Shown piece after piece: positions 61,569-64,000 of a stretch of 64,000 nucleotides of DNA; the first letter of the stretch is position 1; each line of letters begins with the position of its first letter. The notes beneath the pieces are model-generated. The model saw only the letters and a list, made by a program, of their open reading frames with translations. It had not been told where the DNA came from and made no database searches. Source of the stretch: an uncultured Acetobacterium sp. (lineage in GTDB: Bacteria > Bacillota > Clostridia > Eubacteriales > Eubacteriaceae). The stretch spans positions 3,126,736 to 3,190,735 of the forward strand of contig NZ_OY760905.1 of NCBI RefSeq assembly GCF_963664135.1, given 5' to 3'. The position numbers and the translations under genes were made by a program.

Positions 61569-64000
61569 ATGGTAATGTTGCATCCTGAAAAAGATGGTTT
61601 AAGAACACGCCAAAGCTTTTCTAAAATCAAAGAAGTTATTGAAATGCCGAACCTAATCGAGGTTCAGAAAGATTCTTACAATTGGTTTATCGAAAAAGGA
61701 CTTCAAGAGGTTTTTGACGATATTGATAAAATTGAAGATTACACTGGGAATCTGGTTTTGGAATTTGTGGATTATTCCATAGAAGGAAAGCCGAAGTATT
61801 CAGTGGAGGAGTGTAAAGAGAGGGATCAAACCTACTTTATACCATTAAAAGTAACAGTTCGTTTAATAAATAAGGAAAAGAACGAAGTTAAAGAGCAAAA
61901 GGTCTACATGGCCGACTTGCATAAAATGACCGATACCGGAACCTTCATTGTTAATGGAGCCGAACGGGTTATCGTCAGCCAGCTGGTCAGATCACCAGGG
62001 GCATATTTTTCCTTGAGCCGTGATAAACTGGGTAAGAAATTATTTTCAGCTCAGGTTATTCCTAACCGTGGTGCATGGTTGGAATACGAAACAGATTCTA
62101 ACGATATTATGTACGTTAAGATTGACCGGACCCGTAAATTACCAATCACAGCACTGATTCGAGCGCTGGGATTGGGAACCAATCAGGAAATTCTTGATTT
62201 CTACGGCGACGATTATCGACTCATCGAAACCATAAAAAAAGATGAAAACAACAATATGAAATCAACCCGGGATGGTTTGATCGAAATTTATAAACGATTG
62301 CGGCCAGGCGAGCCACCAACGGTTGAAAGTGCCCAATCCCTGCTTAATTCCATGTTTTTTGACGATCGTCGTTATGACCTGGCAAAGGTTGGCCGTCATA
62401 AATATAATAAGAAATTGTCCCTGGCAACCCGTATTGCCGGCCAACGCGCCGCGAATACCGTCGTCAATCCCGAAACTGGCGAAGTTTATGTCGAAGAAGG
62501 CGAAATCATTAACATTGATGTTGCCATCGACATCCAAAATGCCGGGATCAATTTCATTGATGTCCGGGTGGATGACAAAAACGTTCGGGTTATCGGAAAT
62601 GGCTTTGTGGATATTAATGCCCAGGATCTGCCTTTTGACATCAGTGACATGGATATCAAAGAATTTGTCTGTTATGAAGTACTAAAAGAAATTTTAGAAG
62701 CGGATGCGACCGACGAAGAAAAGAAAAAATCAATTAAAAAACGAATGGATGAATTGGTGCCCAAGCATGTACTGATTTCGGATCTCCATGCATCCATTTC
62801 TTATATTATCGGTCTTGATTATGACATCGGCGCCATTGATGATATTGATCATTTGGGCAATCGACGTCTGCGTTCGGTTGGCGAGCTGTTACAGAATCAG
62901 TTCCGCATCGGTTTGTCCCGGATGGAACGGGTGGTTCGGGAAAGAATGTCGGTTCAGGATGATGAAATTCTGACGCCGCAAGGGTTAATCAATACCCGTC
63001 CGGTCAATGCTGCCTTAAAAGAATTCTTCGGAAGCTCCCAGCTGTCCCAGTTTATGGATCAGACCAACCCACTGGCTGAACTGACTCATAAGCGACGTTT
63101 ATCGGCACTTGGACCTGGTGGTCTAAGCCGTGAACGAGCCGGATTTGAAGTTCGAGATGTTCACCATAGCCATTACGGCCGGATGTGTCCAATTGAAACG
63201 CCTGAAGGTCCTAACATCGGTTTGATCGGTTCCCTCAGTACCTATGCCCGCGTCAACGAATATGGCTTTATTGAAGCGCCTTACCGTAAGGTTCATAATG
63301 GCGTGGTTTCAGAAGAAATTCATTACTTGGCTGCTGATGAAGAAGGCCGTTATACCATTGCTCAGGCTAATGAACCATTGGATGAGTCCAATCATTTTGC
63401 CCGTAAACAGGTAACTGGTCGTGCTGGCAGCAAACGAGATTTCGTACTGATTCCGCCGGATCGTGTGGATTACATGGATATCTCACCAAAACAGATTGTT
63501 TCGGTCGCGACATCATTGATTCCTTTTCTTGAAAATGATGATGCCAACCGGGCCCTGATGGGCGCCAACATGCAACGTCAGGCAGTGCCACTGTTGATTC
63601 CGAAAGCGCCAGTTATTGGTACTGGAATGGAACATAAGGCGGCCAAGGATTCTGGGGTTTGTGTTATTGCCAGAAATGCTGGCACCATTGAACGGGTTGA
63701 AGCATCAGCGATCCATATTCGAACGGACAATGGGGAACTGGACCGATATACCTTGCTCAAATTTAAACGTTCCAACCAGGGTACCTGTATGAACCACAAA
63801 CCTTTGGTTAACACTGGTCAGTATGTTCAGGCCGGCGAAATCATCGCTGATGGTCCTTCCACCGAAATGGGCGAACTGGCGCTGGGTCGAAACATTCTCA
63901 TGGGCTTTATGACCTGGGAAGGTTACAACTACGAGGATGCGATCCTGATTAATGAAAAACTGCTAAAAGAAGATGTCTTTACATCGATTCATATTGAAGA
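61569..64000 (+). CDS. rpoB: RNA polymerase beta subunit (3' truncated by window)
   Basis: The first 810 codons of RpoB are present and open to the window edge. The frame gives [21 protein letters not shown] (about 120), and the rifampicin region [40 protein letters not shown] (about 490-530), followed by [20 protein letters not shown]. The Asp, His and Ser positions commonly changed in rifampicin resistance are wild-type. I start at ATG 61569 after GAGGGGTG; ATG 61575 is the alternative. Upstream lies an unrelated ABC transporter operon rather than rplJL. Confidence 0.95.
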   Translation, partial: MVMLHPEKDGLRTRQSFSKIKEVIEMPNLIEVQKDSYNWFIEKGLQEVFDDIDKIEDYTGNLVLEFVDYSIEGKPKYSVEECKERDQTYFIPLKVTVRLINKEKNEVKEQKVYMADLHKMTDTGTFIVNGAERVIVSQLVRSPGAYFSLSRDKLGKKLFSAQVIPNRGAWLEYETDSNDIMYVKIDRTRKLPITALIRALGLGTNQEILDFYGDDYRLIETIKKDENNNMKSTRDGLIEIYKRLRPGEPPTVESAQSLLNSMFFDDRRYDLAKVGRHKYNKKLSLATRIAGQRAANTVVNPETGEVYVEEGEIINIDVAIDIQNAGINFIDVRVDDKNVRVIGNGFVDINAQDLPFDISDMDIKEFVCYEVLKEILEADATDEEKKKSIKKRMDELVPKHVLISDLHASISYIIGLDYDIGAIDDIDHLGNRRLRSVGELLQNQFRIGLSRMERVVRERMSVQDDEILTPQGLINTRPVNAALKEFFGSSQLSQFMDQTNPLAELTHKRRLSALGPGGLSRERAGFEVRDVHHSHYGRMCPIETPEGPNIGLIGSLSTYARVNEYGFIEAPYRKVHNGVVSEEIHYLAADEEGRYTIAQANEPLDESNHFARKQVTGRAGSKRDFVLIPPDRVDYMDISPKQIVSVATSLIPFLENDDANRALMGANMQRQAVPLLIPKAPVIGTGMEHKAAKDSGVCVIARNAGTIERVEASAIHIRTDNGELDRYTLLKFKRSNQGTCMNHKPLVNTGQYVQAGEIIADGPSTEMGELALGRNILMGFMTWEGYNYEDAILINEKLLKEDVFTSIHIE

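Noticed and set aside
1..64000. CRISPR arrays, tRNA or rRNA genes, prophage or intact insertion sequences
   Set aside because: No regularly spaced repeats, cloverleaf with conserved T-loop, rRNA segment, integrase or transposase gene was recognised on either strand by eye; a dedicated search could still find a short one.

Overview
The window looks like chromosome of an acetogenic member of the Eubacteriaceae, most probably Acetobacterium or a close relative. The strongest reason is an lctBCDEF-type operon at 24.9-31.3 kb: EtfB, EtfA with a ferredoxin-like N-terminus, an FAD lactate dehydrogenase, a lactate permease and a lactate racemase. This is the flavin-based electron-bifurcating lactate system described in A. 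woodii. Two stand-alone corrinoid proteins with a DUF1638 gene, a selenium-trait cluster and a T-box ileS leader agree with this. The assignment is inference from gene content; no rRNA gene is present.

Layout. 0-2.8 kb: selenium/molybdenum accessory genes (cysteine desulfurase-like, DUF3343, YedF, MoeA-like). 2.9-6.3 kb: two orphan corrinoid proteins, a GntR/UTRA regulator and DUF1638, with long structured leaders. 6.4-23.6 kb: housekeeping genes murE, exonuclease III, an ABC-F ATPase, gamma carbonic anhydrase, an ECF S component, T-box-controlled ileS, prephenate dehydratase, a LUD protein, a phosphoglycolate phosphatase-like HAD, veg, arcA, an ornithine carbamoyltransferase and a phosphohexomutase. 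23.6-31.3 kb: lactate regulator and operon, with a consensus promoter, a palindromic operator and a long folded leader; the racemase gene carries a one-base frameshift. 31.4-38.8 kb: an accessory stretch with a decayed type I methylase (hsdM) remnant, two AT-rich genes, a RhuM-family gene and small conserved genes. 38.9-43.7 kb: a nucleoside kinase-like gene, a serine hydrolase lipoprotein, VanZ and DUF3795.

43.9-50.0 kb holds what I consider the most interesting system: divergent rpiB-like and tpiA-like isomerases, an HPr-PAS-AAA sigma-54 activator, and PTS-dependent dihydroxyacetone-kinase subunits DhaM, DhaK and DhaL. Two near-perfect -24/-12 promoters and a tandem 19-bp repeat, a likely enhancer site, are visible. 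Both isomerases deviate at conserved motifs, so I propose a tetrulose (erythrulose) phosphate pathway rather than plain dihydroxyacetone use. 50.2-55.8 kb: an AEC permease, then glpP with a terminator leader, an SGNH hydrolase, an amidohydrolase and a glycerol kinase. 55.8-58.7 kb: a NiCo (czcD-type) riboswitch controlling a P-type ATPase. 58.8-61.2 kb: a polar amino acid ABC transporter. 61.3-64 kb: rpoB, cut by the window end, with its own promoter and a long leader, separated from any ribosomal protein genes.
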